Assembly: GCA_019309815.1 (NCBI GenBank)
Contig: JAFDFO010000130.1
Location: 1-6,141, forward strand
From: Deltaproteobacteria bacterium
Lineage (GTDB): Bacteria; Desulfobacterota; Desulfobacteria; Desulfobacterales; C00003060
DNA: 6,141 bases
Direction: 5' to 3'
Positions 1 to 5,106 of this stretch are shown in pieces. The position numbers and the translations under genes are program-made. The notes under the pieces are model-generated. The model did not search any database. It was not told the origin of the DNA and worked only from the letters and a program-made list of their open reading frames with translations. Each line of letters starts with the position of its first letter. Position 1 is the first letter of the stretch.

Positions 1-2
1 CA

Positions 3-527
3 GGGGATTTGAATCAGACGGCGGCCCCAGCTCCCACGATGAAAACGCTGGATGAAATATACAATGGAGTCGACAACATACCACCCCAATGGAGTCAGAA
101 ACTCCCGGCTTCGGAGCGCTTTGTGCTGGTATTGGGTGGCGAGGGTGTCCTGGATAAGGAAACCGGGCTTGTATGGGAGCAGTCCCCGGATGCCACGACA
201 AGGACATGGGGCGATGCCTGCTACTATTGCTACGACAAGGAGGTGGGCGGTCGCCTGGGATGGCGTCTTCCTACGATAGAGGAATTGGCCAGCTTGGTAG
301 ACCGTTCAATGTTCGGCCAGACCCCCAAGACCCTCCCCGACGGCCATCCTTTCAGTAATCTAGTAGGAGCGTTGTACTGGTCCACTAGTATTCATCCCAC
401 TACCCCAGGAAAGTCTCTCACCATCAACTTCAACGGTCCTGGCCTTGTCACTGGCGCCGCCAACTCTGAATCACGTTATTCATGGTGTGTCCGAGGTGCC
501 CCCGGCCATAATACAAACGTACAATAA
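3..527 (+). CDS. DUF1566 (Lcl C-terminal) domain protein, 3' part only
   Basis: The frame is open from the left edge and ends at TAA 525-527, so the true start lies outside the window. The in-frame TTG at base 9 sits inside a GDLNQT...PAPTMKTLDEIYN stretch, which I know as an internal linker in this family, so I do not take it as a start. The DUF1566 core is clear. It contains a 'KETGLVWEQSPD' strand, then 'ACYYCYDKEVGGRLGWRLPT' followed by an EEL..LVD helix, 'GALYWSTS', and a closing SRYSWCVRG strand. The closing strand is usually SRYVRCVRG. Members are typically exported proteins of delta-proteobacteria with no assigned biochemical role. Three cysteines (ACYYC and the WCVRG cysteine) are kept. 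It ends with a short tail rich in Gly and Asn after CVRG. The next gene lies 124 nt downstream on the same strand but has its own ribosome-binding site. Domain identity is secure; function is unknown. Confidence 0.9.
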   Translation, partial: GDLNQTAAPAPTMKTLDEIYNGVDNIPPQWSQKLPASERFVLVLGGEGVLDKETGLVWEQSPDATTRTWGDACYYCYDKEVGGRLGWRLPTIEELASLVDRSMFGQTPKTLPDGHPFSNLVGALYWSTSIHPTTPGKSLTINFNGPGLVTGAANSESRYSWCVRGAPGHNTNVQ

Positions 528-628
528 ATGTCACGTTCCTAAGCGCTTCTGGAGAATGATAGGGAGTTGTTCTGGCAATAGCTGAATAACAAGCCTGCCC
601 AATTTACAGGAACAGTATAGACGTTAGG

Positions 629-643
629 CCTCTCAAAGGGAGG
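629..643 (+). promoter_or_regulatory. Possible small hairpin covering the ribosome-binding site of the repeat-protein gene
   Basis: CCTCT (629-633) can pair with GGAGG (639-643) around a 5-nt loop. GGAGG is the core of the Shine-Dalgarno sequence, 8 nt before the ATG at 652. The stem is only five pairs, one of them G-U, so it would be weak and may be chance. No recognised riboswitch motif surrounds it. Confidence 0.2.
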
Positions 644-651
644 ATTCATTT

Positions 652-1152
652 ATGAAGATATGTAAATACATTCTTGTTTCTTTACTTCTCCTGTATCCCC
701 TCGGAGCCATCGCCGAGAACGTCGACCCTGACAATGACGGTTCCCACTTTGCCTGGGGCGAGAACGTTGGATGGATCAACCTCAAACCCTCTTCCGGTCT
801 CGGCGTCTTTGTGACCGATTCGTTCGTTGCGGGCTTTGCCTGGGGAGAAAACATCGGATGGATCAACCTTGCTCCGTCTGGTGACGGGGTTGTAAACGAC
901 GGCCAGGGTAACCTTTCAGGGTACGCCTGGGGAGAAAATGTGGGGTGGATCAATTTTGCTCCCACGGGCGGCGGTGTCACCATCGATCCCACCACCGGGG
1001 TCTTTAATGGCGACGCCTGGGGTGAAAACACAGGCTGGTTAAACTTTGCTCCTAGTGGGGGAGGGGTCACAACCTCCTGGGGCGTTGTTCCTCAACGCTA
1101 TGATGATAACACTGACGCGTGCCCGTGTTTTATCAGCACGGTGGCTCCATAA
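652..1152 (+). CDS. Secreted AWGENVGWINF-repeat protein with truncated CFI-box-like C-terminus
   Basis: This 166-aa protein begins at ATG 652, preceded by AAAGGGAGGA with 8-nt spacing, so the start is well supported. Residues 1-21 form a Sec signal peptide: positive n-region MKICK, hydrophobic core ILVSLLLLYPLG, and a likely cut after AIA. The mature protein is four tandem units starting at residues 34, 63, 92 and 122, each with AWGEN(V/I/T)GW(I/L)N(F/L) followed by a Pro-Ser/Thr-Gly-rich turn and GV. The spacing is 29, 29 and 30 residues, suggesting a repeated beta structure rich in Trp and Gly. I recognise such repeats from secreted proteins of delta-proteobacteria, but know no function for them. 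The C-terminus, ACPCFISTVAP, resembles the start of the CFI-box C-terminal domain (usually CFIATAAYGS plus about 50 residues), yet a TAA follows at once. It faces the lipoprotein gene tail to tail. Confidence 0.9.
   Translation: MKICKYILVSLLLLYPLGAIAENVDPDNDGSHFAWGENVGWINLKPSSGLGVFVTDSFVAGFAWGENIGWINLAPSGDGVVNDGQGNLSGYAWGENVGWINFAPTGGGVTIDPTTGVFNGDAWGENTGWLNFAPSGGGVTTSWGVVPQRYDDNTDACPCFISTVAP
751..1068 (+). repeat. Four in-frame coding repeats, about 87 bp period (AWGENVGWINF units)
   Basis: Units begin with GCCTGGGG at 751, 838, 925 and 1015, giving spacings of 87, 87 and 90 bp. The first 30 or so bases of each unit are best conserved (Trp, Gly, Glu, Asn codons), while the second half varies. 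Synonymous differences between the units (GGCGAG, GGAGAA, GGTGAA) show that the array is old or under protein-level selection rather than freshly duplicated. Confidence 0.9.
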
Positions 1153-1167
1153 TACCGGAAGCCAGCT

Positions 1168-1208
1168 GTGGGCTATGAGCTGCGAGTCCTCTCGCTAGCT
1201 GAGCTCAC
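1168..1208. terminator. Imperfect hairpin between convergent genes, possible bidirectional terminator
   Basis: Between the two convergent stop codons (1150-1152 and 1205-1207) lies a long imperfect stem. GTG 1168-1170 pairs with CAC 1206-1208, GGCT 1171-1174 with AGCT 1202-1205 (one G-U), AGCT 1178-1181 with AGCT 1197-1200, and GCGAG 1182-1186 with CTCGC 1191-1195 around a TCCT loop. ATG 1175-1177 faces a single G, and T1196 is bulged. There is no T-run on either strand, so it is not a textbook intrinsic terminator. Its position still suits a transcript end. It shares sequence with the inverted repeat at 2009-2052. Confidence 0.4.
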
Positions 1209-1711
1209 ATACTCTTTGCTACAAACTTCACTATTTGCTCCGCGGCATGCTCAACGGCTTCGCTCTTTCTGCTTGCAGGCACAGTACGACTAGACGACTT
1301 GCCTTCGGCCTTGAAAGACCCCACACCCTTTCCTGTCTCCCCATCAGTTAGTGCCACATCAACAACTGCCCATGCATCACCATTGGGATCCTCTTTTATC
1401 AAGTCAACGATTTTTGCATCGAGCTGCAAATCTGATCGGCATTCCGGGCAGTCCTTGCAACCTGATGCTACACGGACTTTCTCAAACACGCCCTTGTCTC
1501 GTAGGTTAGCCGTTATGAAGCTCGCGAGTTGCATGGTTTCCCCCGATGATTCGTCAACTTCAGACGATACGGAAAGCAGCACTGTTTTGTAATCGGCCGA
1601 TTTAGCAGTGATAGGCGTTGTTGTATGGATTGCTCCGGTCGATGCACACCCCGCAAACACTAAGACAGTAAATGTCAGGGCGAACTCCCGCCAATGTCGT
1701 AGAGGGTTCAT
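1205..1711 (-). CDS. Lipoprotein, DUF4410-like, with a CxxCxxC motif
   Basis: This 168-aa protein starts at ATG 1711-1709. A strong AAAGGAGG (1727-1720) lies 8 nt upstream, which fixes the start. Residues 1-22 are a lipoprotein signal: basic MNPLRHWR, hydrophobic FALTFTVLVFA, and lipobox VFAGC with lipidated Cys22. Ser24 follows at +2 (C-A-S), with no Asp, so sorting to the outer membrane is likely. The mature part has an alternating strand/helix pattern: YKTVLLSVSSEV, a helix MQLASFITANLRDKGVFEKV, then DLQLDAKIVDLI, AWAVVDVALTD.ETGKGV, and a C-terminal helix EAVEHAAEQIVKFVAK. This pattern resembles DUF4410-type lipoproteins of unknown function; I assign that with moderate confidence only. 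Cys85, Cys88 and Cys91 form CxxCxxC in a loop between helix and strand, which I do not know as a family feature. No partner gene is adjacent in an operon: the next minus-strand gene upstream is 470 nt away. Confidence 0.85.
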   Translation of the reverse strand: MNPLRHWREFALTFTVLVFAGCASTGAIHTTTPITAKSADYKTVLLSVSSEVDESSGETMQLASFITANLRDKGVFEKVRVASGCKDCPECRSDLQLDAKIVDLIKEDPNGDAWAVVDVALTDGETGKGVGSFKAEGKSSSRTVPASRKSEAVEHAAEQIVKFVAKSM

Positions 1712-1908
1712 AGTTTTTTCCTCCTTTGTTTTGTTCCATATGGGGTCAACGTTGTCGTGGCGTACACTTGGTTAGAGTTGTTTTGAGTGAGCGAAACGGG
1801 GTGAAGCTAACCTTTTCATGTGCGGAATCTGTAGGACAACTACCAGGAAAGAGAATTTTGGTCAAGGATTGTGGGAAGTAGGGAGGTGTTCCGAACTATA
1901 CCTGCCTG

Positions 1909-2000
1909 CAGTGAGCTTGTCGAACTGTCCGTCGAAGCTTCAGCGAAGGCGGAAGTCTTGACGTAGGCGGAAGCCTTGCCTGTCCTGAGCGAGGTCGAAG
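1909..2000. repeat. GAGC..GTCGAA extragenic repeat cluster with an 18-bp tandem duplication
   Basis: GAGCTTGTCGAA (1913-1924) and GAGCGAGGTCGAA (1988-2000) are two versions of the CTGAGC..GTCGAAGG extragenic motif often scattered through environmental bacterial genomes. Between them, GCGAAGGCGGAAGTCTTG (1943-1960) is followed directly by ACGTAGGCGGAAGCCTTG (1961-1978), an 18-bp tandem copy with 14 matching positions. A further GCGAAGGCGGG piece follows at 2003-2013. It is noncoding, with no transposase nearby. Confidence 0.6.
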
Positions 2001-2008
2001 GGGCGAAG

Positions 2009-2052
2009 GCGGGTCGAGGGGTCAGCTATGAGCTTTTGACCTCTCGCCCCGC
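2009..2052. repeat. 16-bp inverted repeat, hairpin-forming
   Basis: GCGGGTCGAGGGGTCA (2009-2024) is the reverse complement of TGACCTCTCGCCCCGC (2037-2052) at 14 of 16 positions, around a 12-nt loop. One of the two differences is a G-U pair in RNA. The loop holds GCTATGAGCT, also found in the hairpin at 1168-1208. No T-run follows on either strand. It may be a dispersed repeat element or a transcript-end structure. Confidence 0.6.
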
Positions 2053-2181
2053 GCCTCTGACCTCGAGCCTTTTCTCTCATTATATCAGAGAAGTGCAACA
2101 GATGCGGTTACAGTGTAGGAAAGAAACATGAGGTTTTTCGGGGAACAATTTCCCGGTGAGAGCAGTTATTTGGAGGGGCAG

Positions 2182-4797
2182 TCACTCAATGTTGAAGTCA
2201 TGCATCCCCTGGCGTATTATAGCACCGTCCGGCAGAAACTTAAGCTTGATGCTCATCGTCACTCGAGCCGTGGAAGGGGAATCGGCTGTTCCCGGAACCA
2301 CCCTGTCCCAGGTCCACGGGTACTCTTGCTCACGTGCCACAAACTCTTCCTCTCTGCCCGAAAGATCATCATGCGTCCAGGGGGTGCCGGATGTGCTCTC
2401 TGCCTTTGTATCTTGGGCAGCTTTGATGAAATATGAGCCACTCCCCAAGATCCTGAAGCTGACGTGGTAGCGGATATCTTCGCCAGGCACGAATTCGTCT
2501 TTCCTGGTATCGGAAAGGTCGCTCGTCCAGACATCCGTTACCTCGAGAATGCTGGGGAGTCGCTCATACCTTTCCCCCTCGCCCTCGTTCATCCATTCCA
2601 GGCCATGACTATGACAGTCACTGCAACTGTGATTGTCCATGGGGGGCACGCTGCCTCCTGGACCGGCTATGAGCCAACCGTAGCGGCTTTCATTTCTGTC
2701 AAAGGTTTGTGTAACTCCGTCTGCCTTGTACCACTTGAAGTCGAGAGCCGGCACCTTATCGTCTGTACCAGGCGTGCTGATTAACTCCCCGTGGCGTATC
2801 ATTGCCGGGGTGGGAGAACCATGAACATTGTGACAGGCAGGACAGCTTATGTCCGAATCTATCTCGTTTTCGCCACCGGGGGTACTGCTCCAGTCCGAAT
2901 CCCAGAAAGGCATCAGTATCCACTCTAAATGTTGCAAATGGCCCTGCTTGTCACCGAGATCGTCCCTGAAGCCGCTTATCTGAGAACTTATAATATCATT
3001 ATATGCGTGACAGTTGTCATTCGTGCACGGGCTGAAGACATCAGCCCCAACTTCTCCATCACGCGGGATGGTCATGTTTTCATGCAACCGGTAGCCATTT
3101 TGATAGGACTTGGCAGGCTTGGTCGCCAGGGCCTCGTAGGTACGTTGACGAGTATCCGTGTGTTTTATCGTTAGATCATGACACTCTTCACAGCTGAGAT
3201 CGGCAGTGGGACGTCCATGACCGGATACGAAATAGCCATATGTTGAACCATCTCCTATCACGCTTGGGGCAGCAACACCCTCCACTTCCGAATTCCCTTC
3301 GTCATGGCAGCCTGCACACCATTTTTCTGTTCCCGGAACCAGGGTTTCAGCGCCCCATATGACTTTCCACTTGCTCTCATCAAAAGAGGACTCGTTTATA
3401 GATTCCTCTTGGGTAATACACTTATAGGATCTGCCGAAGTTATACTGCACCACATCATTGGGGAAATAGGGTCTATTGGCTTCCCATTTCTTATATCTGG
3501 AATCGTACGCAGGACCGATCAAGTCCCAGTTGTCCGGATTAAAAACGTCAACAGAAATCAAATTATCTTTGGCTCGATAAGCATAGTGTTCGTGCCTGAC
3601 TTCATCATTGAGGGCATAAACATGATAGCTCTTCCACGAAAACCTTTCAACATAGTCCGGACCCATTAACTCCCAGTTGCCGACATCAAAAGCAGCGCCG
3701 GAAGTGAAATCGTACCTACTTTCATAAGCATCGCCGTCATATTCAACGACGTCCGCGACTTCATAGTCCGTACCCGTGTGCCACTGTCCGTACCAGGCGT
3801 CATGTAAGGGCCCCTCCCCTGTCCAGTTACTGATCTCAAAGCCTGTCTCGGAATTACCGTCGCTGTCCCTTTGATAAACGGTTCCTAGATACTTCACCAA
3901 ATCATAGACCTTATATTCAGTATTTCCCTGCCAATCAGGCACTACCTGATACACACCCTCATGCTTGATACCCTCAGCATCTTTCCAATGCCAGTGGTCC
4001 TTTGCACCGATGGAACCGTTTACATCACTTATTGTCCCGTCATAGGCACCTTCCTTGCTGTGACAAGGATCACAAACGTCCGTATCATTCAGTGTTTCCT
4101 GCGCATTTTGGTCTCCGAACAAGGGATAGTTGTTCGTGTCATGACATTCACCACAGTCCATTGGTTCTACAGAACCCTGACTGTTCCTGGTCACGTGTGT
4201 GGCATGGGGTCCGGAACTCCCGTCGTGGCACCCTTCAGCATCACAACCAGTCCCTACCGCGCCTTGATGTCCGAATTCGTGTGGCGCATGTTTGTGACAC
4301 ACCATGCAGTCTGTACCCGGCCCGCCAAGATCAGGCTGGTATTCGTAATGATCTGAGCCCGAGCCGTCGTTCCGATGGTATTCCGTCTGGGAGTGACATA
4401 CCTCGCACACCCCATTAAAGGGTTCTACACCCTTTGCGTAGGGCGGGAATGTCACCGGTTGGGAGCCATTGCCGGGAGTGCCTATCTCGCATCTTATCAA
4501 CATGTCGTTGGAACAGTTCTTACAGTTCGCGGATTCATCCACCCCGGAGAAGTGGCACACAGTGCATCCATTAACGTCAATGTTGTGATATGGAGCGGCA
4601 GCAGCAGAGGTCGCCAAAAGGAAAAACATGGCAAGAATGGGCAGGAAAATCAGCCCCTTATTCAACTCCTTTACGGCCAGCCCCACTGTTGAATTGAAGC
4701 CCTGAGGCTTTGCTGACAGGGTATGCCGCCAAGAAAATGACATGTGGGACCAGGCAACGAAGCTATGCCTTGTTCTTTTTGGGGTTTCGATGATCAC
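2182..4797 (-). CDS. Undecaheme c-type cytochrome with four internal CBM5/12-like modules
   Basis: This 871-aa exported electron-transfer protein has nine CXXCH motifs (first Cys at 78, 131, 164, 215, 242, 494, 536, 652, 725) and two CX4CH motifs (185, 591), giving 11 predicted hemes: six before residue 247 and five after 493. CKNCS at 92-96 looks like a twelfth site without its His. Residues 287-482 have no heme motif and form four tandem W..Y..D.V.Y..Y...W modules. Residues 743-871 are heme-free and look like a beta-sandwich. The signal peptide core is LIFLPILAMFFLLATSAAAA (49-68). GTG 4797-4795 is the longest start, with an in-frame TAA just upstream. ATG 4743-4741 (residue 19) and GTG 4686-4684 (residue 38) would shorten the N-terminus, and none has a good Shine-Dalgarno. 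Likely periplasmic or extracellular respiration; the electron donor and acceptor are not deducible. A sigma-54-type promoter lies upstream. Confidence 0.95.
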   Translation of the reverse strand: MIIETPKRTRHSFVAWSHMSFSWRHTLSAKPQGFNSTVGLAVKELNKGLIFLPILAMFFLLATSAAAAPYHNIDVNGCTVCHFSGVDESANCKNCSNDMLIRCEIGTPGNGSQPVTFPPYAKGVEPFNGVCEVCHSQTEYHRNDGSGSDHYEYQPDLGGPGTDCMVCHKHAPHEFGHQGAVGTGCDAEGCHDGSSGPHATHVTRNSQGSVEPMDCGECHDTNNYPLFGDQNAQETLNDTDVCDPCHSKEGAYDGTISDVNGSIGAKDHWHWKDAEGIKHEGVYQVVPDWQGNTEYKVYDLVKYLGTVYQRDSDGNSETGFEISNWTGEGPLHDAWYGQWHTGTDYEVADVVEYDGDAYESRYDFTSGAAFDVGNWELMGPDYVERFSWKSYHVYALNDEVRHEHYAYRAKDNLISVDVFNPDNWDLIGPAYDSRYKKWEANRPYFPNDVVQYNFGRSYKCITQEESINESSFDESKWKVIWGAETLVPGTEKWCAGCHDEGNSEVEGVAAPSVIGDGSTYGYFVSGHGRPTADLSCEECHDLTIKHTDTRQRTYEALATKPAKSYQNGYRLHENMTIPRDGEVGADVFSPCTNDNCHAYNDIISSQISGFRDDLGDKQGHLQHLEWILMPFWDSDWSSTPGGENEIDSDISCPACHNVHGSPTPAMIRHGELISTPGTDDKVPALDFKWYKADGVTQTFDRNESRYGWLIAGPGGSVPPMDNHSCSDCHSHGLEWMNEGEGERYERLPSILEVTDVWTSDLSDTRKDEFVPGEDIRYHVSFRILGSGSYFIKAAQDTKAESTSGTPWTHDDLSGREEEFVAREQEYPWTWDRVVPGTADSPSTARVTMSIKLKFLPDGAIIRQGMHDFNIE
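3352..3939 (-). repeat. Four tandem carbohydrate-binding-like (CBM5/12-type) modules inside the cytochrome
   Basis: These modules cover residues 287-482. Each begins and ends with Trp: W289-W325, W339-W375, W388-W424 and W438-W477. Starts are 50, 49 and 50 residues apart. Shared positions are Tyr six residues after the first Trp (295, 345, 394, 444), Asp four later (299, 349, 398, 448), Val two later (301, 351, 400, 450), an aromatic or His two later (303, 353, 402, 452), then a further Tyr (308, 358, 407, 458). This W-x5-Y-x3-D-x-V-x-Y-x4-Y pattern is that of chitin-binding type-3 modules (CBM5/12), where surface aromatics bind sugar. The same pattern also occurs in phage tail-fibre repeats. 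Sequence identity between the modules is low, so the array is old. Confidence 0.75.
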
Positions 4798-4883
4798 GTG
4801 GCTTTACCCCCGAAGGACACACTTCCCTCGCGTAAGAGGCAGAAATTAAACCAATAACAGATGCCTCCTGTACCGTTGCGCAT
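4794..4883 (-). CDS. Possible 29-codon leader ORF overlapping the cytochrome GTG start
   Basis: ATG 4883-4881 has GAGG 9 nt upstream and opens a 29-codon frame. Its TGA (4796-4794) overlaps the GTG start (4797-4795) of the long cytochrome frame as GTGA, an arrangement typical of translational coupling. The predicted peptide (beginning MRNGTGGICYW, ending FGGKAT) is not recognised and contains two Cys. It lies within the predicted sigma-54 transcript. It could be a leader peptide or mere chance; codon evidence is too short to judge. Confidence 0.2.
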   Translation of the reverse strand: MRNGTGGICYWFNFCLLREGSVSFGGKAT

Positions 4884-4944
4884 AGAGGGAAACCTCACAT
4901 ACAAACGTTTCAAGAGATTTCTTTATTTTTACGGTTTCTTAAGC
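4798..4944 (-). promoter_or_regulatory. Long structured 5' leader of the cytochrome transcript
   Basis: Counting from the sigma-54 motif, transcription should begin near 4944, leaving about 147 nt before the first possible GTG and 258 nt before the GTG at residue 38. Pairing can be drawn on the minus strand. AGGAGGCA (4869-4862) pairs with TGCCTCTT (4841-4834), eight pairs with one G-U and a 20-nt loop, hiding an AGGAGG. GGGGT downstream can pair with ACCCC just inside the long frame. AGGCA/TGCCT and AAGCC/GGCTT hairpins follow further in. No known riboswitch class is recognised. Confidence 0.3.
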
Positions 4945-4954
4945 ACCTTATTCC

Positions 4955-4971
4955 AGCAATTTACGTGCCAA
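4955..4971 (-). promoter_or_regulatory. Sigma-54 (RpoN) -24/-12 promoter for the cytochrome gene
   Basis: On the minus strand the sequence is TTGGCACGTAAATTGCT, which matches the RpoN consensus YTGGCACG-N4-TTGCW at every defined position. GG (4969-4968) and GC (4957-4956) are separated by exactly 10 nt, which puts +1 near 4944. The element points towards the cytochrome. Sigma-54 promoters need an enhancer-binding activator, so expression is probably switched by a two-component or ligand-sensing regulator encoded elsewhere. The GCAATTT/AAATTGC inverted repeat at 4956-4976 overlaps it and is probably incidental. Confidence 0.75.
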
Positions 4972-5002
4972 ATTGCCTCGATAAGTGTCAACAACGTCTC
5001 CG

Positions 5003-5017
5003 GTTCATTTGGTGAAC
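5003..5017. promoter_or_regulatory. Candidate activator-binding inverted repeat upstream of the sigma-54 promoter
   Basis: GTTCA (5003-5007) and TGAAC (5013-5017) form a perfect 5-bp inverted repeat around TTTGG, centred about 66 bp upstream of the predicted cytochrome start site. Upstream sites for sigma-54 activators usually lie about 80-150 bp away, so this is close but possible. It could equally serve the divergent FecR gene. Confidence 0.2.
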
Positions 5018-5106
5018 GAATCAGTGGGATAAGAGGTTTTGTAGACTTTTTCGGGTCCAAAGGTGTCTATATATACAAGACTTCCAAAAATGGAGGTAAA
5101 ACCAAA

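Larger units (their letters stand above)
1712..2181. other. 470-nt noncoding stretch with extragenic repeats
   Basis: No convincing gene is present here on either strand. Bases 1712-1900 upstream of the lipoprotein gene hold its ribosome-binding site but no clear promoter. Bases 1909-2052 hold repeat elements, listed separately. Bases 2053-2181 hold a weak CTCTGA/TCAGAG pair (2055-2060 and 2085-2090). They also hold a small hairpin, CGGGGAACAATTTCCCG at 2139-2155, just beyond the cytochrome stop codon. That hairpin has no T-run on the minus strand, so termination there is uncertain. Confidence 0.6.
4798..5106. other. Divergent intergenic control region (cytochrome / FecR gene)
   Basis: These 309 nt separate two divergent gene starts. 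The stretch holds the sigma-54 promoter and leader for the minus-strand cytochrome, a possible activator inverted repeat, and the ribosome-binding site GGAGGT (5092-5097) of the plus-strand gene. For the plus-strand gene, TATATA (5068-5073 or 5070-5075) could be a -10 element, but no fitting -35 is seen. No RNA gene is apparent. Confidence 0.6.

Noticed and set aside
9..11. TTG at base 9 as the start of the DUF1566 gene.
   Set aside because: The frame is open to the window edge, no signal peptide follows, and GDLNQT...PAPTMKTLDEIYN looks like an internal linker, so the gene starts upstream.
1153..1287. Frameshifted or read-through remainder of a CFI-box domain after the TAA at 1150.
   Set aside because: In-frame read-through (YRKPAVGYELRVL...) and the other frames do not give a convincing continuation of the domain.
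1837..1865. TTGACC with 17-nt spacing to TAGTTG on the minus strand as a sigma-70 promoter of the lipoprotein gene.
   Set aside because: The -10 matches only poorly and it lies about 130 nt upstream of the gene; too weak to annotate.
2139..2155. CGGGGAACAATTTCCCG hairpin as the cytochrome terminator.
   Set aside because: It is short with a bulge, and on the minus strand it is followed by AAAAACC rather than a T-run. It is mentioned only in the intergenic entry.
2128..2436. Plus-strand open frame of 102 codons.
   Set aside because: It lies largely over the cytochrome gene, lacks a ribosome-binding site and a recognisable domain, and is antisense shadow of a heme-protein frame.
3304..3669. 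Plus-strand open frame of 121 codons with hydrophobic stretches.
   Set aside because: It is entirely antisense to the CBM-like block; the Trp/Tyr/Asp codon pattern of the real gene explains it.
4700..4720. GCAAAGCC on the minus strand near the cytochrome start, resembling the core of a GEMM-I (cyclic dinucleotide) riboswitch.
   Set aside because: The 5' half (GGGCAAACC with a GNRA-capped stem) is missing and the spacing to the 3' GGGG part is far too short. The match is eight bases only.
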